In this document: one piece after another, positions 16,543-25,357 of the stretch
Numbering within the stretch: position 1 is the first letter of the stretch
Layout: the number at the start of each line of letters is the position of its first letter
Assembly: GCF_000178955.2 (NCBI RefSeq)
Contig: NC_016631.1
Span: forward strand, 1,178,001-1,242,000
Reading direction: 5' to 3'
DNA: 64,000 nt
Source: Granulicella mallensis MP5ACTX8
GTDB taxonomy: Bacteria; Acidobacteriota; Terriglobia; Terriglobales; Acidobacteriaceae
The notes under the pieces: generated by a model
Databases searched by the model: none
Told to the model about the DNA's origin: nothing
What the model saw: the letters and a program-made list of their open reading frames with translations, nothing else
Program-made: the position numbers and the translations under genes

Positions 16543-17922
16543 CTACGGTGTGGCTGTAGGAGTGACCGGCAAGGGGGCGCTATTCCTGGGGGTGGGATAG
16601 TAGCCGTCCTTGGAGATCACTGTCAGGTTAGGCCTCGCCACCCGAATCTCCGTCTTGCGGAATTTACCGTCAAGAATCGGCTCGTGGCTGTAGTAGCCGA
16701 CCGTGTACTGGGTGCGTGCCTGTTTGGCGATGTTGGCGAAGCTTCTTTCGATCCCGCCCTGCCGGAACTCAGGATCGGTCTGCCCGCCGGTCAGGGCGGT
16801 AACGCGCGGCAGAATGTCATCGCGCATGGTCATGGGCAGATGGATACGATCGATGAAGCCGAATCCCGGGACCGCGGAGTCACCTACGAGGGTCGCGAAG
16901 ACCTGAATATTGTTGGTCTGGCAGAATTGGATGACCTCTTTTTCCTTCGCGGTGCTGCCGTACTCCTTGCCGTCGGAGATGACATAGACGACACGCAGTC
17001 GTTCTCTGTTTGCGTGGGTCGTCTCAATTGCTGCGGCGAGAATCGCGTCAAGCAGCGTGTGGAACTCCTTGGGCGCGCTGCTGATAATGATGCCGCCATG
17101 GGAGCCACGATTCGTCTGGGGATCGACCGCCTGGTTGTTCTTCACCGTGGTCTGGTCCAGCGCACTGCCGAAGTTCATATTCGGATCGCGACCGGGTCCC
17201 TTGGATCTTTCCAGAATGACGCCCAGCCGCGCGCTCTGTGCCGCTGTAAAGGCTGTCTGCTCCTTCACGCCGTTGTTGTACGTAAAGACCGAGACCTCGT
17301 CGTAGGGCGCAAAGGCATCCTGTAATGCATGCAGGGAGTTATTGATCTTGTTCATGGTGTCGAAGGTGACACTCTGATCGATGACCAGGGCTACCGACAT
17401 GGGCCGGGGGTCGCTCGAGAAGTTCTGCATCTGCTGGCGCAGGCCGTTCTCATAGACGCGCACATCGCGCCACGTCAGGCCTGGAACCAACTGGTTCTTG
17501 GAATCCTTGACGATAAAGGGAAGTTGGACGAAGTTCACATGCACGCGGAGTATGGGCATCGCGCCTTCACCTAGCGTTGGCGGCGGAGCGCCCGCATTGT
17601 CGTCTTCGGCAGGTGTTTGTGTGCCGGACGTGGGAGTCGAAGGCAGGGTGCTGCCGACGGCCTTCTGCCCGTCGCTGGCGGGGGCTTCGGTGGTGGACGT
17701 TTGCTCCGGTGGAGGAGCATCCGGCAGGGCCACAACCGGGGTAATCGTGTTGAGCTGCGGCAGGGTCTGAGGACGCGGTGCATCCGGGACGTTCTGTTGC
17801 TGCGTACCTGGAGTGCTCTGCTGTGGGTTCTGAGCGCATATCGCGAGATCAAAACCAGGGCCAAAGCCCGCCAGCGCAACCGTTAGCGCCCCTACCCAAA
17901 CTGTTTGCTTGCCGAACACCAT
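16543..17922 (-). CDS. VWFA-related acidobacterial domain protein (TIGR03436)
   Basis: About 459 aa, exported. The start at 17922 has AAGAGG nine bases upstream and gives a signal peptide (KQTVWVGALTVALAGFG, cut near ICAQ). A Pro/Thr/Gln-rich linker of about 100 residues follows. The domain then runs VRVYENGLRQQMQNF, SVALVIDQSVTF (a degenerate MIDAS: DQSVT rather than DxSxS), VVYVISDGKEYGS and ARTQYTVGYYSHEP. The family is known only from Acidobacteria and is of unknown function, presumably a cell-surface or periplasmic adhesion-like module. It is divergent from a TIGR03435 gene. Confidence 0.88.
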   Translation of the reverse strand: MVFGKQTVWVGALTVALAGFGPGFDLAICAQNPQQSTPGTQQQNVPDAPRPQTLPQLNTITPVVALPDAPPPEQTSTTEAPASDGQKAVGSTLPSTPTSGTQTPAEDDNAGAPPPTLGEGAMPILRVHVNFVQLPFIVKDSKNQLVPGLTWRDVRVYENGLRQQMQNFSSDPRPMSVALVIDQSVTFDTMNKINNSLHALQDAFAPYDEVSVFTYNNGVKEQTAFTAAQSARLGVILERSKGPGRDPNMNFGSALDQTTVKNNQAVDPQTNRGSHGGIIISSAPKEFHTLLDAILAAAIETTHANRERLRVVYVISDGKEYGSTAKEKEVIQFCQTNNIQVFATLVGDSAVPGFGFIDRIHLPMTMRDDILPRVTALTGGQTDPEFRQGGIERSFANIAKQARTQYTVGYYSHEPILDGKFRKTEIRVARPNLTVISKDGYYPTPRNSAPLPVTPTATP

Positions 17923-18182
17923 TAAGGTCAACCTCTTCTTGAACACGGTTCCCCGCAGCCGATGGGCCGAAGGCACACCCTTTGAGACTACCAGTGTGTG
18001 CGCTCCTCTGCTACGTTCTTCCCCAGGAGCCCGGTTAATGTTGGACTTTCCTTAGAAGCTAAGGGCACCCAGGATCCTATGCAAGACCGTAAGATGGCAG
18101 GCAGATACTGATGGCCCTGCTTTTGGGGTCGCACGGTTGCGCATCATTCTGAACATCGGCAGCTCACAAAGGTCTAAGCACA

Positions 18183-19124
18183 ATGAGATGTGCAATCACC
18201 AAAACGGGTTTCTTTCCAACGATTCTGCTTCCTGCTGTCATGGGGGCAGCGATCACTCCTTCTCTGGCCCTATGTCAGGAGACCCCCGCTCCATCGCCGT
18301 CGCCTGCTTCGAGCAGCCCTGTCCCGGGGCCCAGGGGGCCGGTATTTGATGTGATCTCAATTCGACCGAGTACGCCGGGTGAAAGTTGGTTGATATCGGA
18401 TCCTCCCGATGGATACCGAGTCCTCGCTCAACCTTTGGGGCGAACGATCCTGAGGGCCTATTTCCCTCGGATATTGCAGAGCAGGGTCGCTCTTCTTCAG
18501 GGGGCTCCAGGCTGGGTGTGGGACGATGCGTACGATGTCGTGGCTAAAGTGGCTCCGGGCGATATGGCCGAGTGGGAGACTCAACGCCTCAACATGGGCT
18601 CTCTGGCAAGCGGAACGATGCTGCAAAAGATGTTGCAGGCTGCCCTGGCGGAGCGGTGCAAGCTCGTCGTGCATCGCGTTCCGATGGAGATTTCAGGCTA
18701 TGTGCTGGTGCTCAAAAAACACGGCCCTAACCTGGATCAAATGAAGGAGGCGCTGCCTGATGAGACGGTTCCTCCAGACGCTCACCGCATCTCCGGGGGT
18801 GGCTCGGCAACTCTTCCTACGCCGGGTCCAGGATCAGAGAAAACCTATTTCCAGACCTCCATGGCCTCCTTGGCTGCGGACCTGACTCTTTCCTGGTTCG
18901 GTGCCGTCGAAGACAGGACCGGCCTGACTGGAAAATATGATTTCACTCTGCAAAAACGAGAAGATGTATCATCCCCGCCCCCGGCCGGGCAGACGATAGT
19001 ACCGGCAACCGACCCACGGCCTTCTCCCTGGAACCTGGAAAAGCTTGGTTTGGAATTGAAGGTCATTCAAATTCCCATGGAAGGGCTGGTCATCGACCAT
19101 ATCGAGAGGCCCTCAGCGAACTAG
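18183..19124 (+). CDS. TIGR03435 family (DUF3738) exported protein
   Basis: A 313-aa protein with an N-terminal signal sequence and Pro/Ser-rich linker, then the family core: FDVISIRPSTPG, LGRTILRAYF, GAPGWVWDDAYDVVAKV, LQAALAERCKLVVHRVP, SGYVLVLKKHGPNL, VEDRTGLTGKYDFTLQ, and the C-terminal VIDHIERPSAN. The last ten residues are strikingly conserved within this soil-associated, mainly acidobacterial family. Function unknown. The sequence PGERCKLVV region and the fixed C-terminus suggest a secreted beta-rich domain. AAAGG lies about ten bases ahead of the ATG. Confidence 0.9.
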   Translation: MRCAITKTGFFPTILLPAVMGAAITPSLALCQETPAPSPSPASSSPVPGPRGPVFDVISIRPSTPGESWLISDPPDGYRVLAQPLGRTILRAYFPRILQSRVALLQGAPGWVWDDAYDVVAKVAPGDMAEWETQRLNMGSLASGTMLQKMLQAALAERCKLVVHRVPMEISGYVLVLKKHGPNLDQMKEALPDETVPPDAHRISGGGSATLPTPGPGSEKTYFQTSMASLAADLTLSWFGAVEDRTGLTGKYDFTLQKREDVSSPPPAGQTIVPATDPRPSPWNLEKLGLELKVIQIPMEGLVIDHIERPSAN

Positions 19125-19187
19125 CCAAATGGGCCTGATTCTTGAGATATCGATTAGTCGCCAAAAAAGGCGAAACCGGCGTTTAAT

Positions 19188-20243
19188 GTGTCTATGCGAC
19201 CCCTATGGCTGCGTCTCGTCCCCGCTCTGTCGTTCGCACTCCTGTCCTGTGCGCCTGGCCTCCACGCGCAGGAAGCCCCCTCGCCGGACGCTCCGCCGCC
19301 GGCGAGCACCGCGCCAGCCCAGCAGGAGCAGAATCCTGAGACCCAGACCCTCAAGGTCAACGTCAACCTGGTCGACCTCTATTTTTCCGTGCGCGACAAG
19401 TCAGGCTATGTCACGGGCCTGCATCAGCAGGATTGCGGGCTTTGGGAAGACGGCCAGCAGCAGACGATCAAGAATTTTACGCAGGAGAAGAATCTGCCCC
19501 TGACGATCGGCATTCTGCTCGACACCAGCGGAAGCCAGAAGAACGTGCTTCCGCTAGAACAGGACTCCGGCGCGCGTTTTTTGAGTGAGGTGCTAAAGCC
19601 GAAGGATGAGGCTTTTCTGATCTCCTTCGATGTCAATGTTGACCTGCTCTCCGACTACACCAACAGCGCTCACGAGCTGAAGCGCGCCATCGACAAGGCT
19701 TCCATCAATGCGGCTTCGTCGAGCGCCGGCGTTCCCGGCATCGGCGGCGGCCCGTTCCCGACGAGCCACCCGCGCGGCACGCTGCTCTATGACGCTGTGT
19801 ATCTGGCCGCGCACGACAAGCTGCAGTCGCAGACCGGCCGCAAGATCCTTGTTCTGCTGACCGATGGCGGCGACCAGGGATCGCAGGAGACGCTGAAGAG
19901 CGCGACGGAGGCCGCACAGAAGGCCAACGCCATCCTCTACGTCATCCTCATCGCGGACCGCGCGAACTTCAGCTATGGGTTCAACGCCGACGGGCAGATG
20001 GAGCAGTTGGCGCATGAAACCGGCGGTCGAGTCATCAACGTCGGAAACAACGGCAAGAAGCTCGAAGAGGCCTTCGACCAGATCCAGGACGAGCTGCGCA
20101 CGCAGTACCTGGTCAGCTATACGCCCAAGAACAAAGCCGCCGATGGTAAGTTTCGCAAGATCAACATCGACTGCGGGAAAGATGCGAAGGTGCAGGCGCG
20201 CAAGGGGTATTATGCGATTGTCGGCGGTGGGGATGACAACTGA
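19188..20243 (+). CDS. VWFA-related acidobacterial domain protein (TIGR03436)
   Basis: A 351-aa exported protein, second copy of this family in the window. Start is GTG 19188 or, six bases on, ATG 19194 (MRPLWLRLVPALSFALLSCA, a signal peptide with a possible lipobox Cys). It then shows VNVNLVDLYFSVRDKSG, GILLDTSGSQKN (a complete MIDAS DTSGS), LVLLTDGGDQGS and ELRTQYLVSYTPKN. Unlike the copy at 16543, the metal site looks intact. It follows the TIGR03435 gene by 63 bases and may be co-transcribed with it. Confidence 0.9.
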   Translation: MSMRPLWLRLVPALSFALLSCAPGLHAQEAPSPDAPPPASTAPAQQEQNPETQTLKVNVNLVDLYFSVRDKSGYVTGLHQQDCGLWEDGQQQTIKNFTQEKNLPLTIGILLDTSGSQKNVLPLEQDSGARFLSEVLKPKDEAFLISFDVNVDLLSDYTNSAHELKRAIDKASINAASSSAGVPGIGGGPFPTSHPRGTLLYDAVYLAAHDKLQSQTGRKILVLLTDGGDQGSQETLKSATEAAQKANAILYVILIADRANFSYGFNADGQMEQLAHETGGRVINVGNNGKKLEEAFDQIQDELRTQYLVSYTPKNKAADGKFRKINIDCGKDAKVQARKGYYAIVGGGDDN

Positions 20244-20319
20244 GTGGCTTCACACTTGACGTAATGTCTGTGAAAAGCGATCAACGCCTGTGCTTTCACT
20301 TTTCCCCATCCACAGAAAC

Positions 20320-20540
20320 GTCATCCTGAGCGAAGCGTCTCGCGTTTTTGCGAGACGCGAAGTCGAAGGACCCTGAAGAGTTTATCTTGCCGCTATCGCC
20401 AGGACCGTTCCAACCGAAGAGGCTGAGGTTCGAGCGTTCGAGGTGGAAACGGTCCGGAAGGTCGAGGCGATGTGGAAGGTTTCGGGGTTCTTCGACTCCG
20501 CAGCTCGCACAGTACGCGAGCTGCGGAGTCGAAGAATGAC
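20320..20540. repeat. Cluster of three intergenic hairpins (REP-like)
   Basis: The 375-base gap between the VWFA gene and hisA contains no convincing gene but three inverted repeats in a row. First: 20335-20343 with 20350-20358 (GCGTCTCGC, six-base loop). Second: an imperfect pair near 20402-20416 and 20442-20456. Third: 20488-20508 with 20516-20536, a perfect 21-bp stem with a 7-base loop. It is preceded by GTCATCCTGAGCGAAGCG, a motif widespread in gene gaps of soil bacteria. Confidence 0.8.
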
Positions 20541-20618
20541 GCTTCTGGGGTAAGTCGAGAAAGGATACTTCGTGGACGGGCCCAAAGAAGACTTTCCCAC
20601 GTTTCTGCTTCGGCAGAT

Positions 20619-21293
20619 CTAAGCCTCCATCGCCCCCGAATACACAGCCATTCCCGCCACGGCATCCACACCCATCGCATCGAGCGAATCGACCTCGGCG
20701 CGTTCCTTGATCCCTCCGGCGACGATAAGCTGCCGGGCGGTCGTAGAGCGCAGCACTGCGGCGACGTCCATCGGAAAACCCTGCATAGTGCCTTCGGTAT
20801 CGACGTGCGTGTAGAGGAAGGCTGAGGTGTAATCCTCAAGCCAAGTCACAGCCTCTTCCGGCGTCAGGTCGACCGAGTCCTTCCAGCCCTTCACAGCAAC
20901 CTTGCCGTTTTTGGTGTCGACGGAAAAACACAGGGCATCTTCGCCAAGCGCCTTCTTCAAGCTGGCCGCGAAGACCTTATCTACACCGTCGCTGTTGAAG
21001 AGGGAAGAGCCATAGATCACCCGCTTCGCCCCGGCATCGAGCAGCCGCTGTCCGTCTTCAGGGGTGCGCAGGCCACCGCCTACCTGGCACGGCAGGCGTT
21101 TGCAGATCATCTCGATCAGCTCGCGGTTGTCGCCCTGCCGCATCGCAGCGTCGAGATCAATAAGCTGCACGGTCGGGTATTTCGAGAAGCGCTCGATCCA
21201 GTAGTCGAAGTCGTCGAAGGCGAGCTTGAGTTTCTCACCCTGCACGAGCTGCACAATGCGCCCGCCCATCAGGTCAATCGAAGGAATCAGCAT
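20619..21293 (-). CDS. hisA: ProFAR isomerase (histidine biosynthesis)
   Basis: A 224-aa (beta/alpha)8 barrel that isomerises ProFAR to PRFAR, the fourth step of histidine synthesis. The start at 21293 gives MLIPSIDLMGGRIVQLVQGE, the standard HisA N-terminus with catalytic Asp in SIDLMGG; the second catalytic Asp lies in THVDTEGTMQG (usually T-x-I-x-x-D-G-T, here Val-Asp-Thr-Glu-Gly-Thr), and LIVAGGIK is the second phosphate site. It is the last gene of the operon, 123 bases past hisF, a gap holding an inverted repeat. Confidence 0.93.
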   Translation of the reverse strand: MLIPSIDLMGGRIVQLVQGEKLKLAFDDFDYWIERFSKYPTVQLIDLDAAMRQGDNRELIEMICKRLPCQVGGGLRTPEDGQRLLDAGAKRVIYGSSLFNSDGVDKVFAASLKKALGEDALCFSVDTKNGKVAVKGWKDSVDLTPEEAVTWLEDYTSAFLYTHVDTEGTMQGFPMDVAAVLRSTTARQLIVAGGIKERAEVDSLDAMGVDAVAGMAVYSGAMEA

Positions 21294-21316
21294 GATGTTT
21301 TCAGTGTAGACGGAAA

Positions 21317-21414
21317 CAAACTGCAAACGCAGAGCCTGCCGAGTACACCAAGTTAACGCAACGTAAACTCTGCGCAAACTTTGCGTCCTTCGCGCACTCC
21401 GCGTTTGCAGTTTG
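21317..21414. repeat. Inverted repeat in the hisF-hisA gap
   Basis: Perfect 14-bp inverted arms, 21317-21330 (CAAACTGCAAACGC) and 21401-21414, enclose about 70 bases of low-complexity DNA with repeated TTTGCG and TTCGCGC words. The element fills almost all of the gap between two genes of one operon, so it is transcribed. Confidence 0.75.
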
Positions 21415-21416
21415 GA

Positions 21417-22187
21417 TCAACACGGCAGCCGCATCGGCACTCCCGCCGCCGCAACCTCTGCCTTCAACGCTCGCGAATCCGTAATCCCAAAGTGAAAGAT
21501 ACTCGCTGCCAGCGCCGCATCGGCCTTGCCTGCCTTGAACACCTCGGCAAAGTGCGCGGCCGAGCCCGCACCACCACTGGCGATCACCGGAATCTGCACT
21601 GCCTCCGACACGAGCCGCGTCAGCTCGCAGTCGAAGCCGTTGCGCATGCCGTCGGTATTCATCGAGGTCAAGAGGATCTCTCCGGCACCCCGCTGCTCAG
21701 CCTCCCGCGCCCAGTCGACGACTCGCAAACCGGTCGCCTTGCGTCCGCCGCTGACATACACCTCGGCATCCTCTACGCCATGCTCCCCTCGACGGGCATC
21801 GATTGCGACGATCACTGCCTGTGCGCCGAAGCTGGAGCCGATCTCGCCGATCAACTCCGGTCGTGCGATGGCCGACGAGTTGATGCTGACCTTGTCCGCG
21901 CCCGCATCGAAGACCGCCGCTGCATCCTCAGCAGACCGGATGCCTCCACCCACGGTGAAGGGCACGAAGAGCGAGGCCGCTGTGCGCTTCACGGTATCGA
22001 GCAGCGTGCCGCGGCCTTCATGGGTCGCGGTAATGTCGAGCAGCACGATCTCATCGGCCCCCGCCGCCGCATGGCGATGCGCCAGCTCCGCCGGGTCGCC
22101 CGCATCGACGATATCGACGAACTGGATACCCTTTACGACGCGTCCGCCCCGTACATCGAGGCACGCGATGATTCTCTTCGTCAGCAT
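21417..22187 (-). CDS. hisF: Imidazole glycerol phosphate synthase, cyclase subunit
   Basis: A 256-aa barrel that, with the glutaminase HisH, converts PRFAR and ammonia to imidazole glycerol phosphate and AICAR. Catalytic Asp residues are visible in [13 protein letters not shown] and in [13 protein letters not shown]; phosphate sites in [10 protein letters not shown] and [11 protein letters not shown]. Length is normal. hisH lies upstream but is separated by an unrelated 144-aa gene, which is unusual for these partner subunits. Confidence 0.96.
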   Translation of the reverse strand: MLTKRIIACLDVRGGRVVKGIQFVDIVDAGDPAELAHRHAAAGADEIVLLDITATHEGRGTLLDTVKRTAASLFVPFTVGGGIRSAEDAAAVFDAGADKVSINSSAIARPELIGEIGSSFGAQAVIVAIDARRGEHGVEDAEVYVSGGRKATGLRVVDWAREAEQRGAGEILLTSMNTDGMRNGFDCELTRLVSEAVQIPVIASGGAGSAAHFAEVFKAGKADAALAASIFHFGITDSRALKAEVAAAGVPMRLPC

Positions 22188-22221
22188 GAGATCCCGTCTT
22201 TGCCTTTCTTTCTGTTCTTGT

Positions 22222-22255
22222 TTTTCTTTCTGTCATTCCCGCAGGGAATCTGCTT
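22222..22255. repeat. 34-bp repeat, copy 1 (upstream of hisF)
   Basis: A 34-base sequence identical to 27951-27984, containing the small palindrome ATTCCCGCAGGGAAT. Both copies lie in gaps of the same operon, within about 35 bases of the next start codon. The sequence just upstream is pyrimidine-rich in both. Confidence 0.9.
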
Positions 22256-22275
22256 TCCGTCTGCAGCCGCACCAA

Positions 22276-22710
22276 TCACGAATTCACACTCATGCCCACA
22301 ACCGGACACTTTGCCGCAGCCGCCTCGCTGCCGCCGACACGGCCGAAACCGAAGTCGTCCGTTCCTAGGAAGCTCATCTTGTGGTGCCGGGCCATGCCGC
22401 TGAGTTCGTTGTGCACCATATGCATCGCCATCTGGATGGAGTGCACGGAGTCCGCGCCACCGGCGGGCGTGATGTGTTCGCGGCCCAGTGCGCTGATGCG
22501 GTAGGGGCACGCCCAACCCTTGCCTTCGATGTGAAAGGGTTTGCCGAAGCTGACGGTCAGGGTCGCGATTTGGCTCTCATGTTCGATATCGAGGAAGCGT
22601 TCGGCGATGATCTCGAACGGCAGCAACTCCATGCCGGTCCAGTTTGCTGCCGTGTCTGGCTTTACCATCTCCACTGTGCCCTGCGAGACGTGGGTTGTGT
22701 CGGTAATCAT
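22276..22710 (-). CDS. DUF6968-like protein inside the his operon
   Basis: A 144-aa cytosolic protein. The pattern IIAERFLDIE, then ATLTVSFGKPF, WACPYRISALG and GADSVHSIQMAMHMV matches what I remember of DUF6968, a family of small proteins of unknown function. AGGAGG seven bases before the ATG at 22710 gives a secure start. It lies between hisH and hisF, which normally sit together, so it is co-transcribed with them. Nothing in the sequence ties it to histidine. The family call is moderate. Confidence 0.7.
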   Translation of the reverse strand: MITDTTHVSQGTVEMVKPDTAANWTGMELLPFEIIAERFLDIEHESQIATLTVSFGKPFHIEGKGWACPYRISALGREHITPAGGADSVHSIQMAMHMVHNELSGMARHHKMSFLGTDDFGFGRVGGSEAAAAKCPVVGMSVNS

Positions 22711-22744
22711 GGGGTGCCTCCTGCGAACGTGTTGCGGTTCGATG

Positions 22745-23356
22745 CTACAGCGCGAGAAAGTTTTGCAGGACGCGCAGTCCTGTTTCAGCCGACTTCTCAG
22801 GATGAAACTGTACGCCCATTACGTTGCCGCGTTCGACTGCGGCGGTAAACGCGCCACCATACATCGTGGCCGCAGCCGTGTCCGCCGACACCGGCGCGCG
22901 CCACGAGTGGGTGTAATAGACGAAGCTCCCCGGCGTAACGCCTGCCAATAGCCGTGAGTCTTCGCGCACGTTCTCGAGCGAGTTCCATCCCACATGCGGC
23001 GACTTTAACTCCGTGCCCTCGAAGGTGGCAGGGAAGCGCTCGCACTGGCCGCCAAAGTGCCCGAGTCCTGCTGTCTCGGGTGCTTCGGTGGAACCTTCAT
23101 ACAGCCACTGAAGCCCCACGCAGATGCCGAGAAACGGCGTGCCCTTGGCGACGGCTTCGCGTGTCGCCTGGGTCAGGCCGAGGTCGGCGAGCAACTGTGT
23201 CGACTGAAAATGGCCGACGCCGGGAAGAACGATCTTGTCCGCACGCAACACCTCAGCGGGATCTTGCGTGATCACAATGCCGTTCGCGCCAAGATGTTTG
23301 AGCGCTTTGACCACGCTGGTCAGATTGCCCGCTTTGTAGTCGATGACAGCGATCAT
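22745..23356 (-). CDS. hisH: Imidazole glycerol phosphate synthase, glutaminase subunit
   Basis: A 203-aa class-I glutamine amidotransferase that supplies ammonia to HisF. The nucleophile Cys lies in FLGICVGLQWLYEGS and the catalytic His-Glu in GVQFHPEKSAETG. The N-terminal IDYKAGNLTSVVKAL is typical of HisH. It starts 2 bases after the hisB stop, with AGGGG inside the end of hisB serving as ribosome site, so the two are probably coupled. Confidence 0.96.
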   Translation of the reverse strand: MIAVIDYKAGNLTSVVKALKHLGANGIVITQDPAEVLRADKIVLPGVGHFQSTQLLADLGLTQATREAVAKGTPFLGICVGLQWLYEGSTEAPETAGLGHFGGQCERFPATFEGTELKSPHVGWNSLENVREDSRLLAGVTPGSFVYYTHSWRAPVSADTAAATMYGGAFTAAVERGNVMGVQFHPEKSAETGLRVLQNFLAL

Positions 23357-23358
23357 CT

Positions 23359-23991
23359 TTACAGCAGCCCCTTGGTACTCGGCAGCAACTCTCTCATCCG
23401 CTCATCCCGCGAGCACGCACCGCGCATCGCCCGTGCGAATGCCTTGAAGATCGCCTCGATCTTGTGATGGTTGCTGCGCCCATACATGGTCTTCACATGT
23501 ACATTGGCCTTCGCGCCGCGCGCAAAGCCATCGAAGAAGTCCGCAACCAGCTCACTCTGCAGATCGCCGACGACGGGCACCGTCACCTGGTCATCGACGA
23601 CATACGCCACGCGGCCCGAGAGATCGACCGCAGCCACTGCGAGCGTCTCATCCATCGCCATGACGAAGTATCCCGCCCGGAGAATGCCCTTCTTGTCGCC
23701 AAGCGCCTCGGCAAAGGCCTCGCCCAGCGCGATGCCGACGTCCTCCACCGTGTGGTGCTGATCGACATCCAGATCGCCCACGCACTTCAGTTGCAGGTCG
23801 AATCCGCCATGTCGCGTAAACAGCTCAAGCATGTGGTCGAAGAAGCGAATGCCCGTCGAAACCGTATAGCTGCCCTGTCCATCGACGTTGAGCCGAAGCG
23901 AGATCTTCGTCTCCGTCGTATTGCGTTCCACTACGCCAATGCGTTCGTCGCCTACCGGCGCGACACCCAACTCATTTACCAGATCACTCAT
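23359..23991 (-). CDS. hisB: Imidazoleglycerol-phosphate dehydratase
   Basis: A 210-aa manganese enzyme for the sixth step of histidine synthesis. Metal ligands appear in [35 protein letters not shown] and [14 protein letters not shown]. It is the dehydratase only; the histidinol-phosphate phosphatase domain found in enterobacterial HisB is missing, and no separate phosphatase gene is in the window. Its ATG overlaps the TGA of the 66-aa membrane protein gene (ATGA). Confidence 0.96.
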   Translation of the reverse strand: MSDLVNELGVAPVGDERIGVVERNTTETKISLRLNVDGQGSYTVSTGIRFFDHMLELFTRHGGFDLQLKCVGDLDVDQHHTVEDVGIALGEAFAEALGDKKGILRAGYFVMAMDETLAVAAVDLSGRVAYVVDDQVTVPVVGDLQSELVADFFDGFARGAKANVHVKTMYGRSNHHKIEAIFKAFARAMRGACSRDERMRELLPSTKGLL

Positions 23992-24188
23992 CTTTCACTC
24001 CGCTTCAACTTCACAAACTCCCAGATCGTATAAAACAACGCGACTACGATGACGGCAACACACACCCGCATGAGCTTCGGATAATCTCCAAGAAGCGCAG
24101 ATCTGAGAAGCACAAATCCTCCGCTCATGCACGCTACACCGACCGCCAGCATGATGACTTTATTTCGCTGCAGGTTCAGGTCACTCAT
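23988..24188 (-). CDS. 66-aa two-helix membrane protein lodged between hisC and hisB
   Basis: A 66-aa protein with two hydrophobic helices ([18 protein letters not shown], about residues 11-28, and [18 protein letters not shown], about 42-59) and a basic tail KLKRSER. Its ATG overlaps the hisC stop and its TGA overlaps the hisB start, both as ATGA, so it is translationally coupled on both sides. That is good evidence for a real gene. No family recognised. A membrane protein here is unexpected in a cytosolic pathway. Confidence 0.75.
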   Translation of the reverse strand: MSDLNLQRNKVIMLAVGVACMSGGFVLLRSALLGDYPKLMRVCVAVIVVALFYTIWEFVKLKRSER

Positions 24189-25318
24189 GCACGTGCCCGG
24201 CCTTCCGCCGGTGTCCACCCAATCTCCGCCAACGACGCGCGCAACGCTGCGATACCGCGCGTTACATGCTCTTCCGTGCCGATGGTGATGCGCACATAAC
24301 CGTCGCATCCCGGGTCGGTGGAGCGGTCGCGCAGCAGCACGCCATGCCGGCGCATCGCGGCGACGAGCTCTTTGTGCTTCGGCCCGATATCCATCAGGAT
24401 GAAGTTTGAGGCACTCGGCCAGGTCCGCACCCCAAGCTCTTCGAGCGCGGTGTACATCCGCTCACGGCCCTGGTGTACCTGGAGGATGTACCAGTTCAGG
24501 TAGTCCTCATCGGCAAGCGCCTCAGGCAGCACGGCAAGCGCCACGCCGTTCACGTTGTAGGGGGAACTCACCTTGCGCAAGAATCCGATCAGCCGCGCAT
24601 CGCCCGCGACCATGCCGACGCGCAGATTCGCCAGCCCATAGGCCTTTGAGAAGGTGCGCGCGACGATCAGGTTTGGCACGCTGCCGATGTCGCCCATCGT
24701 CGTCTCGCCATGAAAGTGAAAGTAAGCCTCATCGACCATCAGCACCGCCTGAGGAGCCGCGGCGGCAATCGCCAGCAGCTGCTCGCGGCTGATCGTTGCG
24801 CCGGTCGGATTGTTCGGCGAAGCCACGATGATGAGCTTGGTGCGCGGCGTAATCGCCGCCAGAAAGCGTTCGAAGGGGAAGGCAAGAGTATCGTCGGTCT
24901 GCACCTTACGCAGCCCCGTGGTCATCATGCTGATCGACACGTCATACATGAAGAACGTCGGTGTGCAGATCAGCGCCTCATCCCCTTCGTCGAGGAATGC
25001 GCAGGCCATCAGGTGAATCGCTTCGTCGACGCCATTGGTCAGCAACACCTGATCCACGCTGAGTCCGAAGTGGGCTGCGGCGATCCTCTCGACAGGCTGC
25101 CGTTCGGGATAGATCGTCAGTCCCTCGCTCGTCAGCTTCTGGAGCTTCTCAAGGACGCGGGGGCTCGGTGCCAGGGTGTTCTCGTTGAAGTCCAGCCGCA
25201 GAGCATCGCGGCCAGCGAGCGGCGGGTGGTACTCCGGCATCGCCAGTACGGCAGCGCGCGGCTGCGGAACAGTCCCTGCAGCGTCCGCCTTGTTCTCAGT
25301 TTCCGTCAACACAGCCAT
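24185..25318 (-). CDS. hisC: Histidinol-phosphate aminotransferase
   Basis: A 377-aa PLP enzyme that transaminates imidazole acetol phosphate. Visible: RLDFNENTLAPSPRV (family N-terminus), SPNNPTGATISREQLL, VDEAYFHFHGE and the PLP lysine in ARTFSKAYGLANLRVG. About 25 extra N-terminal residues precede the core. AAGGGC lies ahead of the ATG. It follows hisD by 39 bases and overlaps the 66-aa gene. Confidence 0.94.
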   Translation of the reverse strand: MAVLTETENKADAAGTVPQPRAAVLAMPEYHPPLAGRDALRLDFNENTLAPSPRVLEKLQKLTSEGLTIYPERQPVERIAAAHFGLSVDQVLLTNGVDEAIHLMACAFLDEGDEALICTPTFFMYDVSISMMTTGLRKVQTDDTLAFPFERFLAAITPRTKLIIVASPNNPTGATISREQLLAIAAAAPQAVLMVDEAYFHFHGETTMGDIGSVPNLIVARTFSKAYGLANLRVGMVAGDARLIGFLRKVSSPYNVNGVALAVLPEALADEDYLNWYILQVHQGRERMYTALEELGVRTWPSASNFILMDIGPKHKELVAAMRRHGVLLRDRSTDPGCDGYVRITIGTEEHVTRGIAALRASLAEIGWTPAEGRARA

Positions 25319-25357
25319 ACTCTTAGCCCTTGCCTTCCTAGTGCCTAATCTCTAGCT

